Source: Pseudoalteromonas sp. DL-6
GTDB lineage: Bacteria > Pseudomonadota > Gammaproteobacteria > Enterobacterales > Alteromonadaceae
DNA length: 64,000 bases
Assembly: GCF_004328665.1 (NCBI RefSeq)
Contig: NZ_CP019771.1
Span: forward strand, 496,001-560,000
Direction: 5' to 3'
Shown: positions 43,015 through 52,481 of the stretch, one piece after another
Numbering within the stretch: position 1 is the stretch's first letter
Layout: each line of letters starts with the position of its first letter
Position numbers and translations under genes: made by a program
The notes under the pieces: model-generated
Database searches by the model: none
What the model saw: the letters and a program-made list of their open reading frames with translations, nothing else
What the model was told of the DNA's origin: nothing

Positions 43015-44130
43015 CTATGTTTCAGTTTCGCTGATCTTAATGCCAGACAACTTAAAGTACCCAGTCCTAGCATCACTATCTGTAATTAACTCATTTAATA
43101 ACTCAGGTAGCGATAATTCGCTCCATCGAATAACTTGTTCTATCGTATAAGACATTGGTGAATGAGGTTCAGTCTTTCTGAAAAAGGTCGCAATTTCTTG
43201 AAGTTTTTTTATTGCGTTTTCTCTCGAATCAATCTCATCACTGCCACGCTTTTTAGGTTGCGCTGAATCTGTTTCAATCGCATCCTCAACGAGTTCCTCT
43301 TCAGGCTCAGCGTTTGCTTTATCTAGTGCAATTTGTGCTGCTTCAAGTTTATCTGCTGCAACATGTTTTACCGCAGCTAAGCTCACTTCTAAAGCCTGTT
43401 TGATATTAGAAGTAGGTTGTGGCTCGCCCGTCACCTCATCCATAACTTCACTCAAAGCGGCAAATTTTTCTATCGCATCTTCAATATCATTTTTTAAAGA
43501 TACAAAAAATTCGGTACTGGTCTCGGCTGCGCTTTTTTCAAGCTGTTCAAAATCAACGGCACCTTGAGTTATCTTCTTTTCGCGTTTTTCATCACTTAAA
43601 CGTGAAATGTCATAACCTTGCTGATATTCCCAAAAAGAAAAAGGATCCATACTGACACTGTCTGTCATGTATATACTTTTAATTGGAATAATTAACGTAC
43701 CTTCACCGGCACTACCATTTAAGCCAACTAATGCAGATACTTTGTCTGAAATTTCATCACCATCATCAAGTGTTGGATAAAGTGACTCAAAATGATGTTC
43801 CAGCAAGTGCTTAGCAATGCTAAAGCCAAACGCAATTCCTTTGAATCCATGAACGCGACATAAGCCTTCAATTAGCCACGCTAGGTATTCAATATCCTTA
43901 CTTTCGGTTTTAATTGCCTCACTGCATTGCTCAAGTAGCGGAAGCCAATCTCGAGAAAGCGACGCAATTCCCTCTTCATCGACTAGCGCATTTCTTTCAG
44001 CCGCACGAAGTTGGTTTCTTAAATCTTTTAAGGCGTAGTAAGTAGACGTTGGAGAGACATCTGAGCGCGGATCAATACCTGCAAACTCAGTATCTGAAAT
44101 AGGGGAAATATACTCTTCAAATAAAAACAT
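43015..44130 (-). CDS. tssA: T6SS assembly protein TssA (ImpA domain)
   Basis: 371 residues. The N-terminal ImpA_N domain (about 1-170) has EEYISPISDTEFAGIDPRSD, LLEQCSEAIKTESKDIEYLA and LCRVHGFKGIAFGF. A coiled-coil middle follows, and a short C-terminal segment MSYTIEQVIRWSELSLPELL. This short-tail form resembles TssA1 of P. aeruginosa, which stays at the baseplate and has a gp6-like C-terminus. It heads the tssABC subunit, behind a 203-base gap from pppA. Confidence 0.92.
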   Translation of the reverse strand: MFLFEEYISPISDTEFAGIDPRSDVSPTSTYYALKDLRNQLRAAERNALVDEEGIASLSRDWLPLLEQCSEAIKTESKDIEYLAWLIEGLCRVHGFKGIAFGFSIAKHLLEHHFESLYPTLDDGDEISDKVSALVGLNGSAGEGTLIIPIKSIYMTDSVSMDPFSFWEYQQGYDISRLSDEKREKKITQGAVDFEQLEKSAAETSTEFFVSLKNDIEDAIEKFAALSEVMDEVTGEPQPTSNIKQALEVSLAAVKHVAADKLEAAQIALDKANAEPEEELVEDAIETDSAQPKKRGSDEIDSRENAIKKLQEIATFFRKTEPHSPMSYTIEQVIRWSELSLPELLNELITDSDARTGYFKLSGIKISETET

Positions 44131-44249
44131 TCCATTGTCCTAAACATTATCCATATTCTCTAAATCTTAGAGCGGGAATAATATTACATTCTTTAAATTA
44201 AATTACAAGCATCGACGCTATCATACAGATAAGCTGGCTATTGTTGTTT

Positions 44250-44295
44250 TGTAAACAGTTGAAATAACAGCTTTATTGTTCCTAATTTGTTTACA
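44250..44295. promoter_or_regulatory. Inverted repeat upstream of tssA
   Basis: TGTAAACA (44250-44257) and its reverse complement TGTTTACA (44288-44295), separated by 30 bases. They lie in the only sizeable gap (44131-44333) inside the structural T6SS run. They could frame an internal promoter or operator for tssABC and the genes after it. There is no clear T-run terminator for pppA here. Confidence 0.35.
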
Positions 44296-44333
44296 GTTTT
44301 TTTTGTCAATTACGTGAAAACAAGTCGAAAAGG

Positions 44334-45131
44334 CTATTTTATGAACAGCGGTATTGTCGCTTCATCAGCAAAACGGCAAGATTCTATCTGTTGGTCACCA
44401 TCCACATCATCATATTTAACCAAAATACAGGTCACATTATCTCTTGCCCCTCTAACCAATGAGGAGTGCATTAAAGCCATTCCTGAATCAATAATGCTAC
44501 TGGGCTCTAATGACAAACATATGTCTTCATCTGATAATTCACCGGTGAGGCCATCAGAACATAGTAAAAAGATATCGCCTTTGTTTATATCACCCTCAAT
44601 TACATCAACTTTCACTTCATCCATTACGCCCACAGCACGGGTAATGACATTAGATAATGGGTGGCTTTTAGCTTCTTCAACAGAAATCATTCCCTCGTCA
44701 ATTAAGTCATTAACTTGACTATGATCTCGAGAAACTTGAGTTAGTTTGCCATTACGTAATAAGTAGGCTCTGCTATCGCCAGCCCATAATATGTAATAGC
44801 GCTCATTTTTAACAAACAAAGCCGTTACTGTACTACCTGCTGTTTTATTACTTAAGTATTCAGCGCTATATTGATTTAATTGCTTATTTGCATCTTCTAT
44901 GGCTTTAACAATATGGTTTACGGTTAAGTCTTCTAACCTGAGCTTTTCAACGGTAGTTCTAATCACATCAACCACTAATTGACTAGCAACTTCACCCGCT
45001 TCATGCCCGCCCATACCATCAGCCACAACCCATAAGTTATGGCTGTTAATTTCTACGTGCGCATCTTCATTAAGCTGCCTCACTGCACCTCTATGAGTAA
45101 TGGCATAACTTGTACTTAAATTGCTAATCAC
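44334..45131 (-). CDS. pppA: PP2C-family protein phosphatase, T6SS PppA/Stp type
   Basis: 265 residues with the PP2C metal and phosphate motifs: THRGAVRQLNEDAH, VVADGMGGHEAGEVAS, LLCSDGLTGELSDEDI and GARDNVTCILV. It is expected to remove the phosphate that PpkA puts on Fha (or on TssL in some systems), switching the T6SS off or resetting it. The start is GTG at 45131, overlapping the end of tagF by eight bases. There is no membrane segment, so it is cytoplasmic. Confidence 0.94.
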   Translation of the reverse strand: MISNLSTSYAITHRGAVRQLNEDAHVEINSHNLWVVADGMGGHEAGEVASQLVVDVIRTTVEKLRLEDLTVNHIVKAIEDANKQLNQYSAEYLSNKTAGSTVTALFVKNERYYILWAGDSRAYLLRNGKLTQVSRDHSQVNDLIDEGMISVEEAKSHPLSNVITRAVGVMDEVKVDVIEGDINKGDIFLLCSDGLTGELSDEDICLSLEPSSIIDSGMALMHSSLVRGARDNVTCILVKYDDVDGDQQIESCRFADEATIPLFIK

Positions 45132-45852
45132 TATTTTTTACCTGTGTGTAATTCCATTCCCAATGCTTCCAACGTCCATCTAGCATAGCGGCTACTTGAT
45201 TAACTGGCGGTAATGCTGACGTGATCAGTACCATCGGCTTTATGTTGCAAGAACCATGTGTCCACCAAACACTATAATCTCCATATTTTTTATGTAAAAT
45301 CGCATGCATGGCATCTTGTAAAATATGGTCGCTTAACTCAGTCCCTGAAAACTCTAAAGCAATCGCGTGTTTGTTTTTATCAGCAGAATTTGCATAACTT
45401 ACTTGCTTTTTATTTGCAGCAACTTCACTTAATGTACTGGCTAGTTCTTTTCGCCAAGAGAACAAATCCACTGAACCATCAAGTACTTTAAGAACAGCAT
45501 CTTCGTACTCTAATGAAAAAACACCAGAATGAAGCACATCAACAGGAGCAGTATGAGTTGCACGAGTCACAGTGAGTGGATAGTGCCTTCCTACTGCATC
45601 CATACTGGGCAATAACGTACCCATAATGCCGGTATCACCCACAATATTAGGGCTTAAAGCAAAGTGCCAAACAGGGCCAGTTAGGTAGCTTTCTTGCCAA
45701 ACATCACCAAGTTGCTCTTTACTTACAGCAATGGCAGCTTGCAGCCATTGCTCCCAATGCTCTGAAAACTCTTTAGTTACATTATCTTGAACAAAGTCGC
45801 CTAAACAAGGCACCTTGCCAAGATAACCAATATCTACAATCGGGTCGGACAT
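45124..45852 (-). CDS. tagF: T6SS regulator TagF (DUF2094)
   Basis: 242 residues with the DUF2094 opening IGYLGKVPCLGDFVQDNVTK, LAGPVW-like LTGPVWHFALSP and IMGTLLPSMDAVGRHYPLTV, and a Trp-rich end (WTHGSCNIKPM, DGRWKHWEWNY). In P. aeruginosa TagF represses T6SS assembly post-translationally by binding Fha. I chose the ATG at 45852, with GAGAAG upstream and a 19-base overlap with tssM; an upstream start adds nine residues of poor match. Confidence 0.92.
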   Translation of the reverse strand: MSDPIVDIGYLGKVPCLGDFVQDNVTKEFSEHWEQWLQAAIAVSKEQLGDVWQESYLTGPVWHFALSPNIVGDTGIMGTLLPSMDAVGRHYPLTVTRATHTAPVDVLHSGVFSLEYEDAVLKVLDGSVDLFSWRKELASTLSEVAANKKQVSYANSADKNKHAIALEFSGTELSDHILQDAMHAILHKKYGDYSVWWTHGSCNIKPMVLITSALPPVNQVAAMLDGRWKHWEWNYTQVKNSD

Positions 45853-48800
45853 GAAAACTTCTCTACACTGCTGTTCCAAAACGGATGCCTGATTGAGCTA
45901 GGCAGTAATTCTACTTTTGCGTTGTTACCCATCAAAGAGAAATGTAACTCTAGATCTTGACGTGTTTTGCTGCGCTTTTCACTGAGCTCATCCAGCATTC
46001 GATAAAGTGACCACTCTCCTTGATAAGTTGTGTTAATTGAACGTCCACCGTTTGGCGGTGTAAACACAACGCGGGTTTTACTTTGACCACTAGCGCCAGG
46101 CCATACAAAGTTTGTAACCTTAAGAGGACCATGACGGTAAATCATTGACTGACCATCAATTTCAATCATAAAACTAGATACCGTTTTATCTAAATTAAAA
46201 GTACGTAAGCCAAACTCAATTCTTGGGGTATTACTACCACGTTCAAAAAATGCGGTTTGAATTTTGAAAGCGTGCTCAAACATTTTTAAAGTGTTATTGC
46301 TAATACCAATATCTTTTTCAAATTTCCACGGGCTAGAGCTCATATCCACACTCGGAGCTACATAGCTATTAAAAAAGTTATCTATGGTGCCATTAGGGCC
46401 AAAGAAGCGAGTAAAGTCTTTAATACTAACTTCTTTTTCTGCCTGCGGAGCAAATGGGTAACGCCCTACAATTGCTGCGTTATACTCGCGCAACACTTTA
46501 CTTTTCCAAATTTCATTTAAATGTCTGTTGGCACTATTTTTGGTTATGTTGCTAGTATCTCTACTTATATCTAGTAACCAACTATTGAACGGATAAGGCA
46601 AATCACTACTTTGGTATTCTAATTGACGAATAAAGCTGGGTTTACTCTTACCACTAATTTGATCTTTAATTGAGTATTTTAGCTGATCGCCTCTATCAAG
46701 TTTTGTCAGATAAATATTCAACTCTCTTAAGTTTTTCTGAATATTATCAAGCTGCTGAATATCTATATCGATAATGTCTTCAAACGCCTCTTCAACTTGA
46801 TAGCCCGGTAGCTCGACTTCAAACTTAGGCGCTTCGTCAGGTAAAAAGCGTTTAATTCGATTTGCTTTCGTTTGCATCGCAACTTTAGCGGCATTAGCCG
46901 CAATATCCCCTGCTACCTTTTGGTTTTCTGAGACAGGTAGCTTAGTTAGTTGAACATTCTTTTTAACTGCATTGATGATATTTTTTATTGGCGCTTCTGA
47001 ACCTGCTAATACATCAGTAATATTCACACCCTCAGCAGGTGAGCTGTATTGATTAAGGCTCAAGTCATCTAAAAACGACTGCCAATAATAGATATAATCT
47101 TGAAAATAACGTTGCTCTAGCTTCTTTTCTATCTCTGCTTTAGAAATATCATACGTGCCAGAGGCTTCTTGACCATACACCCAGCTACTGGCCATTAAGT
47201 TGCCAAGCATTTTTCCTTTTTCAATATTAAAAATGCCATGGAAGCCGTTAAAAGTGTATAACCCTGGAATACTGCGCGTTAAATCTCCATTATTACGAAA
47301 AGTAAATTTTTGCGCACTTTCAAAGCTAATAATATCGGTTAATCTGAAAGGCGGAATACTGCTATCAAGAAAATCAGCTTGAAGTCGTTGGTATGCTCTT
47401 TCTGCAATTGGTAGTTTAGTAAGTTCTGCACGAGCTACTCTAACCGCCTGATTGTCTATTTCAGTTTGTGTAACGCCCTCTTTTAACAATGCAGCAATAT
47501 GATTCATCAGCTCAGTACGCGTCTGCATGTTCAAATCACCGGGTAAATTTCTATCTAAATAAGCACTAAACCAGACCGTAATATCTTCACTTTCGAAATA
47601 CTCAGGATTAAATAGCATTAAATAACATTTCAGCGTTTCATATAAATAACTCAGATGCTCAGGATGAGCTTCCATTTCTTTTATTAACGTGTTGGCAATA
47701 AAAGGTTCTAAATAGGTTTGTAAAGAACGTTTATAGGCATTAGCAGAAGACGCTTTAATTTCAGTAAGTTTATTAAAGCCAACTGAAGATGCATCCTCAG
47801 GATCAATAAATTGAGCATTAGTTGCTGGTAGGTTTCTTAATGCATTTAATCGGTCATTTAGTACCAGTAAATTATTTCTGTCAAAAGACGATGAGTCTAA
47901 TTCTTGGTATGTAGTAATTGCTTCATCTGTGGCATCAATTAAGTTGCTATTCCATGCAAAGCTAAAATACCAAGAAATTGAAAAACCAAGTAAAGCAATG
48001 CACGCAAGTGATACACTAGCAACACGAAGCCACTTATTTTGCTTATCATGATGTTTGTTAGTGCTTGCTAAGTTTTGCTCAGGAAAAATAACACTCTCTA
48101 AAACGTTTTTAATAAAAAAACTTTTAGATTGGTTTATATAATCGGTTTTACCTGCACTAGCATCATTTAAAAAGCTTGAAGGGGTACCCTCTTGAGTTGC
48201 GCTGGTTAAATACACGCCTCTGAACATAGGTAACTCTTCATAAGCGTTAGGAGTAAAAATCTCTTTTAAGAAGTCATCAGCTACCCCTTGTAGCACACGT
48301 AGCTGTCTGGGGAATTCAAAGATTTTAGCTCGAATAGCTTCATTACGCTCGTTGATTAGTCGGCGGTTCAACATCTCTGTAAGTTTAGAAATTAAAGCAT
48401 GGAATTCTTTGTTGAATGCATCGACTTGAGTATCTTTATCTAAATCAAGCTCAAAGGTGATCCCCCAAACTTGTTCACATTCTTCTTCTGTAAGTTCGCC
48501 AAAGAACTCCCTGAATCCTTCAATTAAATCTACTTTAGAAAAAATAACATAGACAGGAAATGTCATACCAAGCTGGTTTTGTAATTCTTGAAGGCGTTGT
48601 TTTATAGCACGCGCATGAAGATTTCGCTCAGTTTTTGTCTGACTCATAAGTTCAGAAATACCCATACTGATCATTACCCCATTTATAGGGCGTAATGGCC
48701 GATGCTTTCTTAGTAAACCAAGAAAGCCTTCCCATGCTCTAGAGTCATGTTTAGCGTGGCTACTTTGCGTTGTGTAACGACCAGCGGTGTCGATTAATAC

Positions 48801-49343
48801 CGCTTTATTGGTAAACCACCAATCACAATTGCGCGTACCACCAACACCATGCACTAAATCAACTCCAAGCTTATCCTTTAATGGGTAATCTAGGCCTGAA
48901 TTATGAATAACCGTTGTTTTACCTGCGCCAGGTGGACCAATCATGATATACCAAGGTAACTGGTATATATTTTTACCTTTAAATAGTTTTACGTCTTTGA
49001 GTAAATCTATGGCTTCATTCATTCTGGTTTTTAAGGTGGTTATTTCTTCATTAACTTCACTACTATTTGCATCGTTGTTATCTATTAGCTCATCTGCCAT
49101 TTTTTCATCACGTTTGCTTTGCTGCATAAGGCGATAAATTTTGGTCACAGAAAAAACAAGTAGTATCAATAAAATAGTTAATAGTCTTGCTGCAACACCG
49201 GCAAGCGGTACATAATCTGCAACCGCAATTAAAGGGCCACCAAACCAAATTAATAATGACAAGGCTAAAAAACCGATAATTAGCATAGCGGTTCGAGACG
49301 TTAGTGCGTAGGTTATTTTTTTAAATTTTTGTGAGAAACTCAT
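45834..49343 (-). CDS. tssM: T6SS membrane-complex protein TssM (IcmF)
   Basis: 1169 residues. There are two N-terminal membrane helices (about 18-42 and 50-68). A cytoplasmic NTPase-like domain has Walker A GPPGAGKTT (136-144) and the DTAGRY motif. A third helix follows (SLACIALLGFSISWYFSFAW), then a long periplasmic IcmF/VasK C-terminal region ending in a beta domain. TssM spans the envelope with TssL and TssJ. I chose the ATG at 49343, with GAGG five bases upstream; this follows the tssL stop by ten bases, whereas the start at 49376 would overlap tssL. Confidence 0.96.
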   Translation of the reverse strand: MSFSQKFKKITYALTSRTAMLIIGFLALSLLIWFGGPLIAVADYVPLAGVAARLLTILLILLVFSVTKIYRLMQQSKRDEKMADELIDNNDANSSEVNEEITTLKTRMNEAIDLLKDVKLFKGKNIYQLPWYIMIGPPGAGKTTVIHNSGLDYPLKDKLGVDLVHGVGGTRNCDWWFTNKAVLIDTAGRYTTQSSHAKHDSRAWEGFLGLLRKHRPLRPINGVMISMGISELMSQTKTERNLHARAIKQRLQELQNQLGMTFPVYVIFSKVDLIEGFREFFGELTEEECEQVWGITFELDLDKDTQVDAFNKEFHALISKLTEMLNRRLINERNEAIRAKIFEFPRQLRVLQGVADDFLKEIFTPNAYEELPMFRGVYLTSATQEGTPSSFLNDASAGKTDYINQSKSFFIKNVLESVIFPEQNLASTNKHHDKQNKWLRVASVSLACIALLGFSISWYFSFAWNSNLIDATDEAITTYQELDSSSFDRNNLLVLNDRLNALRNLPATNAQFIDPEDASSVGFNKLTEIKASSANAYKRSLQTYLEPFIANTLIKEMEAHPEHLSYLYETLKCYLMLFNPEYFESEDITVWFSAYLDRNLPGDLNMQTRTELMNHIAALLKEGVTQTEIDNQAVRVARAELTKLPIAERAYQRLQADFLDSSIPPFRLTDIISFESAQKFTFRNNGDLTRSIPGLYTFNGFHGIFNIEKGKMLGNLMASSWVYGQEASGTYDISKAEIEKKLEQRYFQDYIYYWQSFLDDLSLNQYSSPAEGVNITDVLAGSEAPIKNIINAVKKNVQLTKLPVSENQKVAGDIAANAAKVAMQTKANRIKRFLPDEAPKFEVELPGYQVEEAFEDIIDIDIQQLDNIQKNLRELNIYLTKLDRGDQLKYSIKDQISGKSKPSFIRQLEYQSSDLPYPFNSWLLDISRDTSNITKNSANRHLNEIWKSKVLREYNAAIVGRYPFAPQAEKEVSIKDFTRFFGPNGTIDNFFNSYVAPSVDMSSSPWKFEKDIGISNNTLKMFEHAFKIQTAFFERGSNTPRIEFGLRTFNLDKTVSSFMIEIDGQSMIYRHGPLKVTNFVWPGASGQSKTRVVFTPPNGGRSINTTYQGEWSLYRMLDELSEKRSKTRQDLELHFSLMGNNAKVELLPSSIRHPFWNSSVEKFSCPTRL

Positions 49344-49353
49344 TACAGCCTCA

Positions 49354-50634
49354 TTAAAATAATAGATCGATTTCAATTCTGCGGTTTAACGACCGAGAAG
49401 CTGAATCTGAATTGCTGGCGATAGGCTCTGCTGCGCCCTTTCCTTCTGGCCATAGACGACCGCTCAAGTTGGTGCTTTTAGCCATTAAATTAGCAACCTG
49501 TGTTGCTCTAGCTAAAGATAGATGCCAATTAGAAGGGTACTTATCAGTGCTAATTGGTAAGTCATCTGTGTGACCTGTTATGAGGACTCGCCCTTTAGTT
49601 CCTTCTAGGCTTAACGCTAACTTTTCTAAAATAGGCTGGAATGAAGGGAGAAGTTGTGCGTCTCCTTGCTTAAACAAGTTTTCACTATTAATTGTAATGC
49701 GGATCCCGTCAGAGTTTTTAGCAACGGCGACAATCCCCATTTTAATCTCTGTTTGCAGCAACTGTTCAAGCACACGTAACTGCTGATCTTTTTTATCAAC
49801 CGTTTGGTTGACTGCTAAGGGGTGAATACCAGCTAGTTTTTCATTAACCGCAAAAACATCATTATTCAGCTTCATATTTATCGATAAATAAATCATCAAT
49901 AATATTAGTCCCAATACAGAAAATATGACCCACAGTGGGACTTGATTTCTCAGTTCAACACCAGCCGCCACTCTCTGCTTCCAGTTTGGAGACAGGTTGT
50001 TGTTGATTGGCCCATTAAGCTGGTTTAATAAATGATAAAGTTGTGAACGGTAATCTTCAATTTTTGTATCACCACCGGCACCTAGGCGGTATTTACCCTT
50101 AAATCCTAAGTTCAAGCAATGATATTGCAACTCTAAAAATTGTTGATTTCTCTCAGGTTGAGCTAGTCCTGAATCAAGTAGCGTGTAAAAATATTCACCG
50201 CCGAATGTTTCTTTATGAAAGGTAGAAAGCAGACTTTCATCAGCCCATTCCATTGAGCTCCATTTTGAGTTCAATACAGACTCATCAAGAATGGCGCACA
50301 AACAATAGCGCGAATTATTGATCACTTCTTTTGATAAGTGCTGATTGCGAACTTCCACTTCAAATCGTTTGATAGCCTCAACACAACGATGCTTAAGCGC
50401 TGCGAGGTTGCTCATTTCAAGCGATTGATTAATTGAAATTACAAGAGAAAAACAATCGGTTGCCGCTTCTAACAAAGGATTTTTAAATATCGATACTTTG
50501 CTACTACCCAGCGGTTTTGAAGAAGGTGGCTCGACTGACATCACTGTTTTATCAGCGTCATTTTGCGCCGGATTACTACTTGGCGTGTTTCGGCCTAGTC
50601 TACCTGGGCGTGGTTTGATAATGGTTTCGTCCAT
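49354..50634 (-). CDS. tssL: T6SS membrane protein TssL with C-terminal OmpA-like domain
   Basis: 426 residues: a disordered N-terminus, the DotU/TssL cytoplasmic helical domain (about 60-215, with RYCLCAILDESVLNSKWSSM and LLDSGLAQPERNQQFLELQY), one membrane helix (VPLWVIFSVLGLILLMIYLS), and a periplasmic OmpA/MotB-type peptidoglycan-binding domain with GRVLITGHTDDLPISTDKYP, LSLARATQVANLM and SRSLNRRIEIDLLF. This extended TssL anchors the membrane complex to peptidoglycan, so no separate TagL is needed. It lies 22 bases after tssK. Confidence 0.96.
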   Translation of the reverse strand: MDETIIKPRPGRLGRNTPSSNPAQNDADKTVMSVEPPSSKPLGSSKVSIFKNPLLEAATDCFSLVISINQSLEMSNLAALKHRCVEAIKRFEVEVRNQHLSKEVINNSRYCLCAILDESVLNSKWSSMEWADESLLSTFHKETFGGEYFYTLLDSGLAQPERNQQFLELQYHCLNLGFKGKYRLGAGGDTKIEDYRSQLYHLLNQLNGPINNNLSPNWKQRVAAGVELRNQVPLWVIFSVLGLILLMIYLSINMKLNNDVFAVNEKLAGIHPLAVNQTVDKKDQQLRVLEQLLQTEIKMGIVAVAKNSDGIRITINSENLFKQGDAQLLPSFQPILEKLALSLEGTKGRVLITGHTDDLPISTDKYPSNWHLSLARATQVANLMAKSTNLSGRLWPEGKGAAEPIASNSDSASRSLNRRIEIDLLF

Positions 50635-50656
50635 TGAAACTCTTCCTTTTAAAAAG

Positions 50657-51985
50657 TTAAGTTCTTATCGCCCAGAGGCTTAATTGCAGCTCTGGGTAGC
50701 TTCCTGAGAGGTGAATAGCAATTCCCCCACTGGAACGTAATTTATCCCAATGCTCACCATGCCTATTTAATTCAAAATAATGAAAACCAGCATGATAAGG
50801 AATTTGTCTTGGTGCTGTTGGTAAATTACTAATCGTAATACCTGGAATTTGGTTGTTTACCAAATCTCGAATAGTTTCTACACTGCCAATTTTAATTTGC
50901 GAAGGTAGAATTTTTCTTAATTCTTCATGGGGCACACTGGCTTTAATTGCTAAAACAAATTGAGCTGAGTTGAGAATAGACTTGTCTTTTAGCGCGCCAA
51001 AAGAAATACCAAATTTGCTTTGCTCAAGTTTAATTTCAGTTGCTGTTTGCTCAATAACATGGCTTAACGACTGGTATAAAAAGTTAACTACTTCATTAAA
51101 TACCTGCCCTAAATTAGTATGGTCATAATTAGGTAATTTAGGCACTCTTTTATTGGCCGTGCTGAAAGTTGATAACTCGCCCGCCAGCTCAATTAAACGA
51201 CTATAAAATACATTAGGGTGTAAACTATTGACGCTAAGCAAGTTATTAAATATCGCATCATACTTATTTAGTGTTTGCAGCATGATAAAGTCAGCAACTG
51301 AGGTGCTTCCTGCATAGCCTTGACTGAGTCTAGCGGCTATGCTTTCAGCGCGTTGCTTTATCATTGAACCAATTTCTCTAACTAACCCTGATAAAGGTTT
51401 GCATTGCCCTACTTTTAAAGATGGAGGAATATACTTGGCATCTAACTTTATTTGCCCTTCACTACTCACATCTATAATTCTCGCCAAAGGCAGTACGATA
51501 TAGCCTGAGTGATCATCAGAAGACAGCATCAATTTGCTATACACTTTCGCAACTTGAATAATTTCTTGAGACTGCGCTCCTAATAAATCATCACTCACTG
51601 ACAGGTCATTGAGTTTATAGCGAGTCACTGTATTATCGTCGGCTGAAGATATATTAATCCCGCTATTTTTTAGCGCAGGGATGGCAAGATAAACAACTTC
51701 ATCAAAAACATCTTTATTAACCACTAGCGGTTCTGGTAATGACGTTGATTGAGGCATATCTATTGGTAATAAATCTGGAGTGATTGCTGATAATGAGTCC
51801 ACAGCAAACTGCCCGCTGTTAAGCAATTCATTATCAATACTTATATCGATTAACCCCCATGGATCAGCAAGATTGCCACTGCATACTTGCTTGATAACAT
51901 TGGAAATATACTTATCTGCTTGTTGAAAGTGCTGAGGTCTTAAAAACATCCCTTCAGTCCAAGCAACACGAGTGTTATCACCCAT
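50657..51985 (-). CDS. tssK: T6SS baseplate-membrane connector TssK
   Basis: 442 residues of TssK: the N-terminal VAWTEGMFLRPQHFQQADKY is diagnostic. It is followed by a beta-sandwich shoulder domain, a helical middle (VADFIMLQTLNKYDAIFNNL) and a C-terminal head with HAGFHYFELNRHGEHWDKLR. TssK trimers link TssF/TssG wedges to the TssL/TssM complex. It sits 16 bases after tssJ. Confidence 0.96.
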   Translation of the reverse strand: MGDNTRVAWTEGMFLRPQHFQQADKYISNVIKQVCSGNLADPWGLIDISIDNELLNSGQFAVDSLSAITPDLLPIDMPQSTSLPEPLVVNKDVFDEVVYLAIPALKNSGINISSADDNTVTRYKLNDLSVSDDLLGAQSQEIIQVAKVYSKLMLSSDDHSGYIVLPLARIIDVSSEGQIKLDAKYIPPSLKVGQCKPLSGLVREIGSMIKQRAESIAARLSQGYAGSTSVADFIMLQTLNKYDAIFNNLLSVNSLHPNVFYSRLIELAGELSTFSTANKRVPKLPNYDHTNLGQVFNEVVNFLYQSLSHVIEQTATEIKLEQSKFGISFGALKDKSILNSAQFVLAIKASVPHEELRKILPSQIKIGSVETIRDLVNNQIPGITISNLPTAPRQIPYHAGFHYFELNRHGEHWDKLRSSGGIAIHLSGSYPELQLSLWAIRT

Positions 51986-52001
51986 TTTTAAAAATCCTTT
52001 T

Positions 52002-52466
52002 TTATTGCTCTCTCATGTATGTCGCAATTGCTTCTACATTTACATTAATATCGTCATAACCGGTAGGGTCAACTTCTATAACGGCTCTCCATCTTGCTTG
52101 ATCTATATTTCTATAAGCAACAACAACCCCAACGTAACGCGTATTACGATTAAGGCTCATTTTATATTGCTGTACTGAATCAGGCTGAAGTTCTAACTCA
52201 TCTTTTTTTAATAAGTCAGGTCCGAGTATCTTTTCAGGTGTGTCATACAAGCTAAAAAAGTCCTGCGTGTCAAAAATAGTTCTTGAGCTAAGCTCAAAAA
52301 TTTTCATTACCACTGGAGAAGGACGTTCTGATGTATCTGGATTAACACTTTTAGATACATTAATGATCAGATCGGTAGAAGGGGGTACGATTTTATTCAT
52401 CGTCGTACATCCCAGTACCAAAAATAGTAAACTAAAACTCAATAAGTAGAGCTTAACTTTGTACAT
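52002..52466 (-). CDS. tssJ: T6SS outer-membrane lipoprotein TssJ
   Basis: 154 residues with lipobox LVLGC (Cys20) and a transthyretin-like beta-sandwich: LIINVSKSVNPDTSERPSPV, VMKIFELSSRTIFDTQDFFS and the loop before VGVVVAYRNIDQARWRAVIE. TssJ anchors TssM to the outer membrane. It follows tagH by 15 bases. Confidence 0.95.
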   Translation of the reverse strand: MYKVKLYLLSFSLLFLVLGCTTMNKIVPPSTDLIINVSKSVNPDTSERPSPVVMKIFELSSRTIFDTQDFFSLYDTPEKILGPDLLKKDELELQPDSVQQYKMSLNRNTRYVGVVVAYRNIDQARWRAVIEVDPTGYDDINVNVEAIATYMREQ

Positions 52467-52481
52467 TATTTACTTTCCTTT

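Noticed and set aside
44287..44718. 143-residue plus-strand frame over the pppA end
   Set aside because: It lies antisense within a well-supported PP2C gene, has no ribosome site and a low-complexity Ser/Thr composition.
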